DNA from: Phycisphaerae bacterium | GTDB lineage: Bacteria; Planctomycetota; Phycisphaerae; UBA1845; Fen-1342 | Assembly: GCA_017999985.1 (NCBI GenBank) | Contig: JAGNKU010000001.1 | Coordinates: forward strand, 301,276 to 365,275 | DNA length: 64,000 nt | Reading direction: 5' to 3' | Shown here: one piece after another, positions 33,920 through 43,131 of the stretch | Layout of the letters: the number at the start of each line of letters is the position of its first letter | How positions within the stretch are numbered: the stretch's first letter is position 1 | Position numbers and translations under genes: made by a program | The notes under the pieces: generated by a model | What the model was told of the DNA's origin: nothing | What the model saw: the letters and a program-made list of their open reading frames with translations, nothing else | The model's database searches: none

Positions 33920-35404
33920 GTGTCGCAGATCCTGTCACAAATCCCGCGCCAAGTCATGCAACTGCAGCAACGTCTCACGCCGCAGTTGATTCAGGCGATG
34001 GATATTCTCCAGCTTAACACGCTCGCGCTGGAGTCGCGCATCTCGCAGGAGCTGGACGGGAATCCGGCACTTGAAGTTATGCCGGGTGACGATGAACTTA
34101 CGGTCGCCCCCGAACCGGCGTCGGCGGCCGACGAGGGGACCGACGGGGAACAGGCGCTAGTCGTCAACGAAGGGGGCGCCGCGGACTTCGAGCGGCTCGA
34201 CAACCTGGTCCGCGAGTACGACTGGATCGATGACGACGGGGAGTACCACGGGACACGCTCGCGGGCGCGGACGCTCGAAGACGCGGACAACAAGCTCGAC
34301 GCGATGGCCAACACGGCCGCGCGGCCGATCAGCCTGCAGGAACACATCCTGCAGCAATGGCACCTGGTGGAGGTGGACGAGCGGACCCGTTTGCTCGGCG
34401 CCCGGATCATCGATCACATCGACGACACGGGGCGCGTCACGACGCCCCTCGAGCAGATTGCCCGCGAGGCCGACCCGCCCGCAACGGTGGCGGAGATGAA
34501 CGCGGCGCTGACCGCCCTGCAACAACTCGACCCGCCCGGTATCGCGGCGCGCTCGTTGCAGGAATGCCTGCTGCTGCAACTGGCGGCCCTGCCGGGGAAC
34601 AACGAGCTCGAGCAGCGCATCGTCCGCGAGCACCTGGATGATTTGCAGAAAAATCGGCTGCCGGTGATGGCACGCGCGCTGGGCGTTGACCTCGACGAGG
34701 TGAAGGCCGCCATTCAGGTCATCAGCACGCTGTCGCTGCACCCGGGCACGGACGTGGTGGAGCGGCACCAGCCCCCGATCGTGCCGGACGTCATCGTCGA
34801 GTACAGCGAAAGGGACGACCAGTACGAGGTGCGGCTGGCGCGGGGCAACACGCGCGAGCTGCGCATTTCGCCGGAGTTCCGCGAGCTGCTGGAGCGGGCC
34901 CGCGGCGACCGCAACACGCGCGAGTTCATCCGGCAGAAGATCGAAGCGGCCAGCGCGATCATCGACGCGGTGCGCTACCGGCGCGAGCGCCTGCTGGACG
35001 TGGCCCGCGCGGTCGTGGAGGCGCAGCGCGAGTTTCTCGATCACGGCGAGCAGCACCTGAAGGTACTGCGGATGAGCGATCTGGCGGTGCGTTTCAACTG
35101 CGACCCGTCCACGATCAGCCGCACCGTCGACGAGAAGTACATGCAAACGCCGCGCGGCATCTATCCATTGCGGTACTTCTTCACCGGCGGCGCCGAGACG
35201 GAAAACGGCGACGCCCTGGGGTGGGCCAGCATCAAGGCAAAGGTGCAGGAAATCGTCGCCAGCGAGGACAAGCGCAACCCGCTGAGCGATGACGAGATCG
35301 TCACGCGCTTGAAAAACGAGGGCGTCGAGATCAAACGTCGCACCGTGGCGAAGTACCGCGCCCAGCTCGCGATTCCGCCCGCCCGCCAGCGGCGGCAGTA
35401 CTAA
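33920..35404 (+). CDS. rpoN: RNA polymerase sigma-54 factor
   Basis: RpoN directs RNA polymerase to -24/-12 promoters that need enhancer-binding activators. The 494 residues show region I (QLQQRLTPQLIQAMDILQLN), an acidic region II, the core-binding domain (LDPPGIAARSLQECLLLQ), the helix-turn-helix (LRMSDLAVRFNCDPSTISRT), and the C-terminal RpoN box in RRTVAKYRAQLAIPPARQRR. The GTG start places region I close to the N terminus, as usual. It is preceded by a sigma-54-type site, so autoregulation is likely. No enhancer-binding protein gene is in the window. Confidence 0.95.
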   Translation: MSQILSQIPRQVMQLQQRLTPQLIQAMDILQLNTLALESRISQELDGNPALEVMPGDDELTVAPEPASAADEGTDGEQALVVNEGGAADFERLDNLVREYDWIDDDGEYHGTRSRARTLEDADNKLDAMANTAARPISLQEHILQQWHLVEVDERTRLLGARIIDHIDDTGRVTTPLEQIAREADPPATVAEMNAALTALQQLDPPGIAARSLQECLLLQLAALPGNNELEQRIVREHLDDLQKNRLPVMARALGVDLDEVKAAIQVISTLSLHPGTDVVERHQPPIVPDVIVEYSERDDQYEVRLARGNTRELRISPEFRELLERARGDRNTREFIRQKIEAASAIIDAVRYRRERLLDVARAVVEAQREFLDHGEQHLKVLRMSDLAVRFNCDPSTISRTVDEKYMQTPRGIYPLRYFFTGGAETENGDALGWASIKAKVQEIVASEDKRNPLSDDEIVTRLKNEGVEIKRRTVAKYRAQLAIPPARQRRQY

Positions 35405-35419
35405 AGCTGCGGGCAATCA

Positions 35420-36997
35420 TCATTCCGGCACGGGGGCTGGCCGATCGAAGTAGCGCTGCTCCGCCAAGCGCGTTTCCGCTTCGCGCATGTCCATGAAGGA
35501 CCAGTGCAGCGCCGCGACCGCCAGGTGCACGCCGACCAGCGTTCCCAGCAACAACGCCGCGCGCGGCCCCGGACGCCGCCAGTGGGCCACCTGCAGCGCG
35601 GCGCCCAGCACCAAGAGCGGCACGAACGGAATCCACAGACGCGGCGTCTCGATGTTCGTGAACCCCGCGGTCGCGAGTAACACCGCCACCGTGAGCCAAA
35701 ACAGGTATCGGCCGAATCGCGCCCCCGTGTCCGCGGAGCGCGGCGCACCATCCGACGGCATAGCCCACCACAGCATGGCACACCACGACGCCGGCCCGAC
35801 AAACAGCATGAAGAGCGGCACGCCCAGCAATTGCCAGACAAGCGGCATGGCCTGCGGACCGCGCGTGACCTCGCGCTGCGCCTGCGACACGGCCAGTACC
35901 GTGGCCGGCAGATTCAGATCGCAGATGGCATAGAGAACCAGCGTGGTGAGCAGCGCTGCGCCGCCCGCCGGCAACACGCCGTACAGCAGCGCGCGGCGCA
36001 GCGCCCCCGCTTCTGCACGGGCCGCCAGCAACGTGGCCAGCAACACGGTCCCCGCAATCCAAATGGGGACAAGACTCGCCAGGCACGCCAGCACGAACGC
36101 GCACCCCGCCAGACCGGCCGCCCAAGCGTGTGTGCGCCGGATCGCGAAGAGCCACAGCAGCAGCGGCAACGCCACCATCAGCAGCTGGGCCGGATCCTTG
36201 CCGGGCGTCAGCAACAGCGTCGCCGGCGTGAAGACGCTGACCAGGCTGAATGCCGTCGCACCCGCCGGCGGCAGGTACAGCCGACCGACCCCGTACAGCA
36301 CGGGGACGGCCAGAACCCAGAGCAGCGTGCAGCCCCAGAACAGAAGCAGGCCAACGGCGGACGACCGGCGAAAGGCCTGGTATTCCGCGGTCGGCGGCAA
36401 CGTCTGGGCCTTCGTGCCGAGCACCACGTCACGCAGCCCGGGATAGCGCTGCGTCAGCCGTTCCATCCCGACCGCCAGCAGCGTCGTGCCCGGCGGATTG
36501 CTGACCACGCGCGTGCCGCGCATCTCCGCCGGCGGCGTATGTGCCCGCGCAGGAAAATCGCGGAGGTACGCGCGCACATCGTCCATGCGCACGGCTTCAC
36601 GCACAAACGCCCCATCCTGCGACGGCGAATGCGCGTTGAAGACATGCTGATTGAAGTAATGTGGTGGCGCGCAATACGACCAGATGCCCAGGGCTGCCGC
36701 GGTCACGGCAATCACAACCAACCCGATATACCGCCGCCCGGCCGTCGCGCCACCGGTCAACCACGTCCCGACGCCCAGCAACAAGGCGAGCGCCAGCGCA
36801 ACCGGCACCGCCATCAAGCGCCACATGCTCACCGGCGAGTACAGATAGACGAAGCGCCCGGGACAACCCAGCGGCACTTCGGCCACGTGCAGCGCAACCG
36901 CAATCGCGAGCGGCACCATGCTGCCGACGGCGAGCAGGCGCCAGGCGCGCGCGGTGACGGCCGGCTGCGGTTCCACGCATGCCACGTCACGCGGCAT
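35420..36997 (-). CDS. polytopic membrane protein, glycosyltransferase-like
   Basis: This 525-residue protein has roughly eleven to twelve hydrophobic helices (for example LMAVPVALALALLLGVGTWL, and LLLFWGCTLLWVLAVPVLYG). A long first loop contains an acidic and aromatic stretch, HYFNQHVFNAHSPSQDGAF. The topology is like GT-C-type transferases, but I see no diagnostic motif, so function is open. The ATG at 36997 overlaps the 3' end of the MFS-PlsC gene by about 11 bases, suggesting coupled translation; an in-frame GTG at 37015 is the alternative. Confidence 0.7.
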   Translation of the reverse strand: MPRDVACVEPQPAVTARAWRLLAVGSMVPLAIAVALHVAEVPLGCPGRFVYLYSPVSMWRLMAVPVALALALLLGVGTWLTGGATAGRRYIGLVVIAVTAAALGIWSYCAPPHYFNQHVFNAHSPSQDGAFVREAVRMDDVRAYLRDFPARAHTPPAEMRGTRVVSNPPGTTLLAVGMERLTQRYPGLRDVVLGTKAQTLPPTAEYQAFRRSSAVGLLLFWGCTLLWVLAVPVLYGVGRLYLPPAGATAFSLVSVFTPATLLLTPGKDPAQLLMVALPLLLWLFAIRRTHAWAAGLAGCAFVLACLASLVPIWIAGTVLLATLLAARAEAGALRRALLYGVLPAGGAALLTTLVLYAICDLNLPATVLAVSQAQREVTRGPQAMPLVWQLLGVPLFMLFVGPASWCAMLWWAMPSDGAPRSADTGARFGRYLFWLTVAVLLATAGFTNIETPRLWIPFVPLLVLGAALQVAHWRRPGPRAALLLGTLVGVHLAVAALHWSFMDMREAETRLAEQRYFDRPAPVPE

Positions 36998-38906
36998 GGT
37001 TGGGTCCGTCCGCACTGAGCGCGCGAATCTCCCGCATGATCAGGTCGGCAACGAGCTGGGGCGCGTCCGGATCGCGCTCGCGCCCGCGAAACGCGGTGAG
37101 ATCCACGGGTCTGCCGTAGCGAATGCGCACGTTATGCCAGCGGAAGAGCGCGCGAAACGGGTGATAGTCATAGTGCGTGCCGGAGATGTGACACGGAATG
37201 ACCGTCGCCCCGGTGCGCAGCGCCAGCAGGCCCACGCCGGACTTGGCCTCCGGCTCCGGCTCGTCCGGACCAACATAGGTGCCCTGCGGGAAGATGCCCA
37301 GGCAGCCGCCCTCCTTGAGCAGGCGCAGGCAGCCGGTCAGGAACGACTTGCCCGGGTTTTCGCGATCGACCGGAATGCAGCGCGCCAGCCGCATGAACGC
37401 GCCGAACAACGGCGCCTGGTAGTACTTCTGCTCGACGAGGAAGCTGACCACGCGGTGTGTGCACGTACCCAGGATCACGAGCGGGTCGATGCCCGCCGTG
37501 TGGTTCGCCGCCAGTATCACCGGCCCATCGCGCGGCACCGTGCACGGACCAACGCGGCGGGTGCGGCACCAGAAGGCGGTATGGAAGCGGATCACGCGCC
37601 AGATCAGCCAGACGCGCGCCGGGAACGGATCACCACGCCGATAGGCGCGCCAGGCAAAGACGGCCGCGACCAGCAGCCCCGCCGCCGTCGCACCCAGCAG
37701 CCAGGGGATGTACCGATCGAGGTGCGCGATGTGCGGCAGGCCCAGCAGCCCCGCGGTCGCAACAATCGCGGCCATCGTGCACATGTCGGATACCCCGAAC
37801 ACGCGGCCACGGCGCGCGTCAGGCACAAACCGTTGAATGACAACCATCGCGGTGACCAGGATGCCCGCGCCATGCACGCCGACCATGAACAGGCACAGGC
37901 CGCTGAACAGGCGCCCCAACTTGAACAGCAGCGCCGCATCGAGCGCCAGCACCCAAATGCCGCCCCCGAGCAACGCCACCAGGACCGCCAGCGGCACCGG
38001 CAGGGCGCGGCCGATGAGCGTCAGAATCGCCGCCCCGCCCGCCAGCCCGGCCGCGATCAGTCCGCGATACATGCCGGCGTCCGAATACTGCCCGCCGAAT
38101 ATGTCGCGCACGATGGCCGGCACGACCGAAATGATGATGCCGGCCCCGGCCCAGAATACCGTCGCCAGCAGGATGATCTGCAGCACGCGGCGGTGCTGGC
38201 GCACGTACCGGAAACCCTGTGCCACCGGCGTCCACACGCCCGCCGGGATCGCGTGTGGCACGGCCCGCGAGCGCGACATCGCGATGCCCACCAGCAGCAG
38301 CGCGCTGGCGATGAACGTGAGCGCGTCGAGATAGTAGTTCCAGTGCAGATGCAGGTGCCCGGCCGTGCTCAGGTCGACCAGGTGGCCGCCGATGACGGCG
38401 CTCAGGATCGCACCGATCGTGCCCAGCGCGCTGATCATCGCGTTCGCGCGGACAAGCTGGTCGTCGCGGATCAGCGTCGGCACCATCGCCTGGCGGGCCG
38501 GCGAGAAGAACGCGGCAAACGCGCCGGCCAGCGCCAACGGCAGCGTGATCGCAAAGTCGCCCAGCCCCAGCCCCAACAGGTATGGCAGCGTGAAAGGCAA
38601 CGTGCCCATGATCACGGCGCGAACGAGGTCCGCCGCGATCATCGTCCACTTGCGGCTGAAACGGTCCGCCCACCACCCGGCCAGCGGGCCGAACACGACG
38701 AAGGGCGCGAAAAAGCAAAACGTCATCAGCGCCTGCACGCGCGTGATGTCATCGCGTTCGAATCCGCCGGACTCGGACAGCAGCGCCATCTCGCTCAGAT
38801 GGTCGCCGAGCGCGCTGATCCCGTACGCCGCCCACAACAGGACGAAGTTGGGGTTCTGGACCAGCCAGTCCGGCAAACGCCGCTCGGGTCGCGACGGGGT
38901 CGACAT
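36987..38906 (-). CDS. MFS transporter fused to PlsC-type acyltransferase
   Basis: This is a 639-residue two-domain protein. Residues about 15-420 are an MFS transporter with twelve helices (LWAAYGISALGDHLSEMALL, FGPLAGWWADRFSRKW). Residues about 440-639 are a 1-acylglycerol-3-phosphate acyltransferase domain with NHTAGIDP (the HX4D catalytic motif), RCIPVDRENPG and FPQGTY (the FPEGT block, with Gln for Glu). The arrangement recalls LplT joined to Aas-type enzymes that flip and re-acylate lysophospholipids; that role is inferred. It is translationally coupled to the next membrane protein gene. Confidence 0.88.
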   Translation of the reverse strand: MSTPSRPERRLPDWLVQNPNFVLLWAAYGISALGDHLSEMALLSESGGFERDDITRVQALMTFCFFAPFVVFGPLAGWWADRFSRKWTMIAADLVRAVIMGTLPFTLPYLLGLGLGDFAITLPLALAGAFAAFFSPARQAMVPTLIRDDQLVRANAMISALGTIGAILSAVIGGHLVDLSTAGHLHLHWNYYLDALTFIASALLLVGIAMSRSRAVPHAIPAGVWTPVAQGFRYVRQHRRVLQIILLATVFWAGAGIIISVVPAIVRDIFGGQYSDAGMYRGLIAAGLAGGAAILTLIGRALPVPLAVLVALLGGGIWVLALDAALLFKLGRLFSGLCLFMVGVHGAGILVTAMVVIQRFVPDARRGRVFGVSDMCTMAAIVATAGLLGLPHIAHLDRYIPWLLGATAAGLLVAAVFAWRAYRRGDPFPARVWLIWRVIRFHTAFWCRTRRVGPCTVPRDGPVILAANHTAGIDPLVILGTCTHRVVSFLVEQKYYQAPLFGAFMRLARCIPVDRENPGKSFLTGCLRLLKEGGCLGIFPQGTYVGPDEPEPEAKSGVGLLALRTGATVIPCHISGTHYDYHPFRALFRWHNVRIRYGRPVDLTAFRGRERDPDAPQLVADLIMREIRALSADGPNHAA

Positions 38907-39011
38907 AGGCACTCGCGTCGGGCAGGAGTCAGTGCACAGCGCCGGGAAAAACTGTATGCAGTCCCGGCGCGGACGTAAAGCGCGCGCTGCCGCCACGGAG
39001 CCGCGGTGCGG

Positions 39012-39017
39012 TACAAT
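39012..39017 (+). promoter_or_regulatory. candidate -10 element for the lipoprotein gene
   Basis: TACAAT lies about 42 bases before the lipoprotein ATG. No good -35 is seen, so support is modest. Confidence 0.3.
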
Positions 39018-39058
39018 GGATGCGGCCACAACTTCGGACAGCCACAGGAGGACCGCAC

Positions 39059-39592
39059 ATGCCGTGTCACACACCGGGTCGGTCGGGTTTGGTGCTGTGC
39101 CTGCTGGCGGCCATCCTCGCCGGCTGCGACAGCGCCCCGCCGCCGGCCGGCCGCGTACCGCAAAGCAGCCCGGCCACCGAACCCGGCCGCCCCGCCGTCC
39201 CGGAGAAACCCGCGGCCAGCGTCCCGGTCACGACGCCTCCCGCGGCCAGCGTCCCGGCGACGACCCAGCCACCCGCCAGCGTGCCCGCCGCGACACAGCC
39301 CGTCGCACCGGAACCGGAGCTGCCGGACTACGTGGAAATCCTGGAGCGCTTCGACCCGCAACGGCCGGCCAGCGTCACCGTCCACGCGGAGGCCAGCAAC
39401 CGGCTGGTCGTCCTGACGCGCAACGTCCGGCGCATGCGGATCGACCGCGAGCGCGTGCCCCTCGATCGCCGGCGGAGCATTTCCCTGCAACTCGACGGGC
39501 AAGGCATGGAATGGCTCGCCCGCTCGCCCGTGGACGAGTTCATCCGCTCCGTCAACGGCCCCTGGGATGTGGCCAAACCGGACAAACGCTGA
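39059..39592 (+). CDS. putative lipoprotein with Pro/Ala/Thr repeats
   Basis: This 177-residue protein has the signal MPCHTPGRSGLVLCLLAAILAGC with the lipobox LAGC. Next comes a low-complexity linker holding three imperfect copies of an A-S-V-P-(A/V)-(A/T)-T unit. The mature C-terminal part of about 100 residues (from YVEILERFDPQRPASVTV) has a beta-rich pattern with no family recognised. AGGAGG lies seven bases before the ATG. It precedes the LPS-core cluster by two bases and may be its first gene; it could be an envelope accessory factor. Confidence 0.75.
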   Translation: MPCHTPGRSGLVLCLLAAILAGCDSAPPPAGRVPQSSPATEPGRPAVPEKPAASVPVTTPPAASVPATTQPPASVPAATQPVAPEPELPDYVEILERFDPQRPASVTVHAEASNRLVVLTRNVRRMRIDRERVPLDRRRSISLQLDGQGMEWLARSPVDEFIRSVNGPWDVAKPDKR

Positions 39593-39594
39593 GC

Positions 39595-40161
39595 ATGTCG
39601 GACGCGGCGGCGCAGTATGTCTCGCGGGCGGGGCTCAAGCTCGCGGCGGCCCTGCAGGCGTTCAAGCTGGACGTGCGTGACTGGGTCTGCACGGACTTCG
39701 GCAGCCATGTCGGCGGCTTCGTCGATTGCCTGCTGCAGCACGGCGCAGCGAAGGTGTACGCCGTCGAGCCGGGCTATGGGGTCCTCGATTATCGCCTGCG
39801 CCGCGACCCGCGCGTCGTGACGTGTGAGCGCACGAACGCCCTGCACTACGTCTGCCCAGAGCCCTGCGCGCTGGTGACGATCGACGTGGGCTGGACGCCG
39901 CAGCGGCTGATCCTGCCCGCGGCGCGCCGCTGCCTGCAGCCCGGCACCGGCTGCGTCGTCACGTTGATCAAGCCGCAGTACGAGGCCCCGTCCGAATGGC
40001 TGTACGCTGGCGTGCTGCCGCCGGAGCGTCAGGATGACACGTTGGCGACCTGCCGGGCGGACATTCGGGGCTTGGGGTGGGAGATCGCAGGCGAGCTCGA
40101 GAGCCCGCTCCGGGGGCAGGGCGGGAACACCGAGTATCTGTGGTGGTTGCGGGGTGCATGA
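39595..40161 (+). CDS. TlyA-like methyltransferase lacking the S4 domain
   Basis: This 188-residue protein matches the catalytic half of TlyA-type 2'-O-ribose methyltransferases. YVSRAGLKLAAALQAFKLDV is the start of the FtsJ-like domain, followed by GSHVGGFVDCLLQHGAAKVY (SAM loop, with variation from GASTGGF), DPRVVTCERTNAL, and LIKPQYEA. The N-terminal S4 RNA-binding domain of about 60 residues present in TlyA is absent, and the start codon immediately precedes the Rossmann fold. RNA or another substrate could be methylated. It lies at the head of the LPS-core cluster. Confidence 0.75.
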   Translation: MSDAAAQYVSRAGLKLAAALQAFKLDVRDWVCTDFGSHVGGFVDCLLQHGAAKVYAVEPGYGVLDYRLRRDPRVVTCERTNALHYVCPEPCALVTIDVGWTPQRLILPAARRCLQPGTGCVVTLIKPQYEAPSEWLYAGVLPPERQDDTLATCRADIRGLGWEIAGELESPLRGQGGNTEYLWWLRGA

Positions 40162-40223
40162 CGGGCCGCAATCCGCCGCGGCACCGCTGGCGCCCCGCCG
40201 GCGTTCGGTTACACTCTGTCGTC

Positions 40224-41339
40224 ATGTCGTCGACCGCGACCGCGGATTCGTTCCGTCGCCTGCTGGTGGTGATCCCGAACTGGGTGGGCGACGTCGTGCT
40301 GGCCACGCCGGTGCTGGCGGCGTTGCGCGCCCGGTACACCCATGCCCGCATCACGTACCTGATGCGGCGTTACGTGGCGGAGATCGTGGACGGCGGCGGC
40401 TGGCACGATGCGGCCGTGCACTGGCCCGAAGGACGTGGGCTCACGCGCGAAGTACGAACACTGCGGTTGGCGGGCCGGCTGAACCGCGAGCGGTTCGAGG
40501 TCGCGTTGCTGCTCACGAACTCCTTCCGCTCGGCGCTGGTCGCGTGCCAGGCCCGCATCCCGCGCCGCGTCGGCTACGCCCGCGACGGACGCGGCTGGCT
40601 GCTCACGGACCGCTTGCGGCCCGTGCGGCGGGACGGGGATTTCGTGCCGAGTCCCGTGCTGCCGTACTACATCGCGCTGGCCGAGCGTATCGGCTGCCCG
40701 GTCGGCGACCGGCACCTGCGCCTGGGGATCACCCCCGCGCAGGAGCGCGCCGGGCAGGAGCTGTTGCAGCATTACGGACTGGACGACGGCCGGCCATACG
40801 CGCTGGTGAACCCGGGGGCGGCGTTTGGCGCCGCGAAATGCTGGCTACCGGAGCGTTTCGCCGAAGTGTGCGATCGGCTGGCCGAGCAGCACGGGCTGCG
40901 GGCAGTCCTTGTGGGGGCACCCGGTGAGGCAGCGTTGATGCGCACCATCGCCGGCCAAGCGCACACGCCGGTGATCTGCTGTGACCAGCCGGGCACGACC
41001 CTCGGCACGCTGAAGGTGCTGGCCCGCGGCGCGGCATTGTTGGTGTGCAACGACACCGGGCCGCGCCACTACGGCAGTGCGTTCGACGTGCCGACCGTGA
41101 CGATCTTCGGCCCGACGCACCAGGAATGGACCGACACGGACTATGCGGGCGAGATCAAGCTCCAGGTGCCCGTGGAATGCGGCCCCTGTCAGCTCCGGGT
41201 GTGCCCACTGGACCTGCGTTGCATGACCGGGCTGACCACGGATATGGTGATGCACGCGGTGGCGGCGGTGCTGGCGCGGCGCCGCGGACCGCGCGACCAG
41301 ACGACGACGGTGCCCGTGAACGTGAGGAGCGGGGCATGA
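40224..41339 (+). CDS. heptosyltransferase family (GT9)
   Basis: This 371-residue GT9 enzyme resembles WaaF/WaaC, which add heptose to the lipopolysaccharide inner core from ADP-heptose. Key features are RLLVVIPNWVGDVVLATPVL at the N terminus and the nucleotide-sugar site CNDTGPRHYGSAFDVPTVTI with FGPTHQEWT. The ATG at 40224 starts just before the first strand; an ATG at 40158 overlapping the upstream stop is the alternative. It overlaps the next kinase gene by ATGA. The acceptor sugar is not determined. Confidence 0.85.
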   Translation: MSSTATADSFRRLLVVIPNWVGDVVLATPVLAALRARYTHARITYLMRRYVAEIVDGGGWHDAAVHWPEGRGLTREVRTLRLAGRLNRERFEVALLLTNSFRSALVACQARIPRRVGYARDGRGWLLTDRLRPVRRDGDFVPSPVLPYYIALAERIGCPVGDRHLRLGITPAQERAGQELLQHYGLDDGRPYALVNPGAAFGAAKCWLPERFAEVCDRLAEQHGLRAVLVGAPGEAALMRTIAGQAHTPVICCDQPGTTLGTLKVLARGAALLVCNDTGPRHYGSAFDVPTVTIFGPTHQEWTDTDYAGEIKLQVPVECGPCQLRVCPLDLRCMTGLTTDMVMHAVAAVLARRRGPRDQTTTVPVNVRSGA

Positions 41340-42256
41340 TGGGCACGGAAACCATGCGGAGCGACCCGGCGTACCGCGAGCGGCTGCGCGCCTGCGGCTT
41401 GGACTCGGTCGCCCGCATCCTCAGCCGCGTGGACGGGCGGGTCTCGGCTTGGAGCCGCACGACGGACACGCTGTACGTACCGGGTACGCAGGGCACGCCG
41501 GGCTTTTACGTGAAGCGCTACTTCTTCCCCACGTGGGTCAAGCGGCTGCGCGGCACGCTGCGCGGCACGTTTTTCGGCATGCACCGTGGCCAGGCCGAAT
41601 ACCGCGCGTTGAACGCCATGCGGGCGGTGGGCGTGCCCGCGGTGCGGCCGGTGGCTTACGGCGCCCGGCGCGTGGGCCACTTCCTGACCGCGTGCTTTCT
41701 GATCACCGAGGAAGTGCCCGAAGCACCGAACCTGACGGCGTTCGCGCTCGACGTGGCGGCCGGCCGGCGCGTGCTGTCGGCTGCCGGGCGCGCGGTCCTG
41801 CTCAGCACGCTCGCCGAGCAGCTCGCTGCCATGCACGCCGCCGGCTGCTCGCATGGCAACTTGTACTGGCGCAACGTGCTCGTCCGGTACGGCCCCGACG
41901 GCCGCCCGGAATTCTTCTTCCTGGACGCCCAGCCGCTGCGCGCGTGGCAGCGCCTCAGCCCGGGCGGCAACTGGTGGCTGCGCGAGCTGGCGCAGGTCAC
42001 GGTGTCGGCCATGCCGTTCACGACGCGCACCGAACGGTTGCGTTTCATGCGGCACTACCTGGGGCCGACGCACCCGCCGGCGGACCTGAAGGCCCGGCTC
42101 CGGCAGATCGAACGCCTGGCCGGCACCTGGCACAAGCACGAGCTGCGTCGCATCCGCATGACGGACCTGTTCGAGGCCTGGAACCACCAGTTGGCCGACG
42201 AGGTCCGCCGATCCGCGGACAGCACCGCGCTGGGCGTGGCGGAGCCGGCGCGGTGA
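41336..42256 (+). CDS. LPS core kinase-like protein (Kdo/WaaP fold)
   Basis: This 306-residue kinase-like protein belongs to the Kdo/WaaP group, which phosphorylates LPS core sugars. It shows the catalytic loop AAGCSHGNLYWRNVLV (with HGN in place of HRD) and the metal-binding segment EFFFLDAQPL. The N-terminal part has a glycine-poor loop and the phosphate-binding lysine region VKRYFFPTWVKRL. It overlaps both neighbours (ATGA upstream, GTGA downstream), so it is part of one translation-coupled operon. A second kinase follows, so two core residues may be phosphorylated. Confidence 0.8.
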   Translation: MMGTETMRSDPAYRERLRACGLDSVARILSRVDGRVSAWSRTTDTLYVPGTQGTPGFYVKRYFFPTWVKRLRGTLRGTFFGMHRGQAEYRALNAMRAVGVPAVRPVAYGARRVGHFLTACFLITEEVPEAPNLTAFALDVAAGRRVLSAAGRAVLLSTLAEQLAAMHAAGCSHGNLYWRNVLVRYGPDGRPEFFFLDAQPLRAWQRLSPGGNWWLRELAQVTVSAMPFTTRTERLRFMRHYLGPTHPPADLKARLRQIERLAGTWHKHELRRIRMTDLFEAWNHQLADEVRRSADSTALGVAEPAR

Positions 42257-43131
42257 CGCGCCGCGTCGCGGTCGCAGCGCACTGGGCGGAGCGCCTCGCG
42301 CACGCCGGGCTGCCGGATGTGACCGACCTGCTGGTGCGCTCGCCGGCCGCGCGGGGCGGGCTGGGGCGCTGGGAGGCACTAACCAAGCCAGGCCTCGGCG
42401 GCCGTGAACGTTGGCGCTGGGAGCTGAACGCCGCGGACGGGGCCGTCCTCTATGTCAAACGCTACACGCACACGCCGCTGAAAGAGCAGCTCGATCGTCT
42501 GCGGCGCCAGACCTGCCGCCACAGCCGGGCCTGGTGGGAGTACCAGCAGTCGGCCCGGCTCACGCGCCAGTATGTTCCCGTGGTGCAGGCCATCGCCGTG
42601 GCGGAAGACATGGATTTCGCACTCGAGCGGCGCAGCGTCGTGCTGTTCGAAGCTGTGCCCGGCGACGCCCTCGACCGCGTCTGGCGGCGCCTGACGGCGG
42701 CCGGCGCAGCGCTGACACGGGGGCCGGCGCGGCACGACCTGACGCGCCGCCTCGCGCGCTTCGTCTCGGCCTTTCACCAGTCCGGCGTATGTCACCGCGA
42801 CCTGTACCTCTGTCACATCTTTGCGGATCTCGATCCCGCCGCCGGTCGGCCGCCGCGTTTTACGCTGATCGACCTGGCCCGCACGCACTGTCCGCGCCTG
42901 CGCCGCACGCGCTGGCTGCTCAAGGATCTGGCCCAACTCGATGCCTCCGCCCGCGCGGTCGCCGCCACGCGCACCGACCGCTTGCGCTTCCTGTGCACCT
43001 ACCTGGGCCTGGCGGCCGGTGCCCCGCGCGTGCGCTGGTACGCCCGCCGGATCGCCCGCTGGAGCAACCGCATCCTGCGCCGGATCGCCCGCCAGGCACA
43101 GCGGGCCGCCGCGAGAGGACCCGCCGCATGA
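42253..43131 (+). CDS. second LPS core kinase-like protein (WaaP/InaA fold)
   Basis: This 292-residue kinase-like protein has the loop QSGVCHRDLYLCHIF (CHRD catalytic motif) and FTLIDLARTHCPRLRRTRW as the metal-binding segment. RRTRWLLKDLAQLDAS follows, as in WaaP/InaA-type kinases. Its sequence differs clearly from the preceding kinase, with an HRD loop instead of HGN, so this is not a recent duplication. GTG start in a GTGA overlap. It is part of the same core-biosynthesis operon. Confidence 0.85.
   Translation: MTRRVAVAAHWAERLAHAGLPDVTDLLVRSPAARGGLGRWEALTKPGLGGRERWRWELNAADGAVLYVKRYTHTPLKEQLDRLRRQTCRHSRAWWEYQQSARLTRQYVPVVQAIAVAEDMDFALERRSVVLFEAVPGDALDRVWRRLTAAGAALTRGPARHDLTRRLARFVSAFHQSGVCHRDLYLCHIFADLDPAAGRPPRFTLIDLARTHCPRLRRTRWLLKDLAQLDASARAVAATRTDRLRFLCTYLGLAAGAPRVRWYARRIARWSNRILRRIARQAQRAAARGPAA

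Noticed and set aside
38365-40161. 598-codon plus-strand ORF
   Set aside because: Only its last 188 codons (from 39595) are real. The front is antisense to the MFS-PlsC gene and reads out of frame through the lipoprotein.
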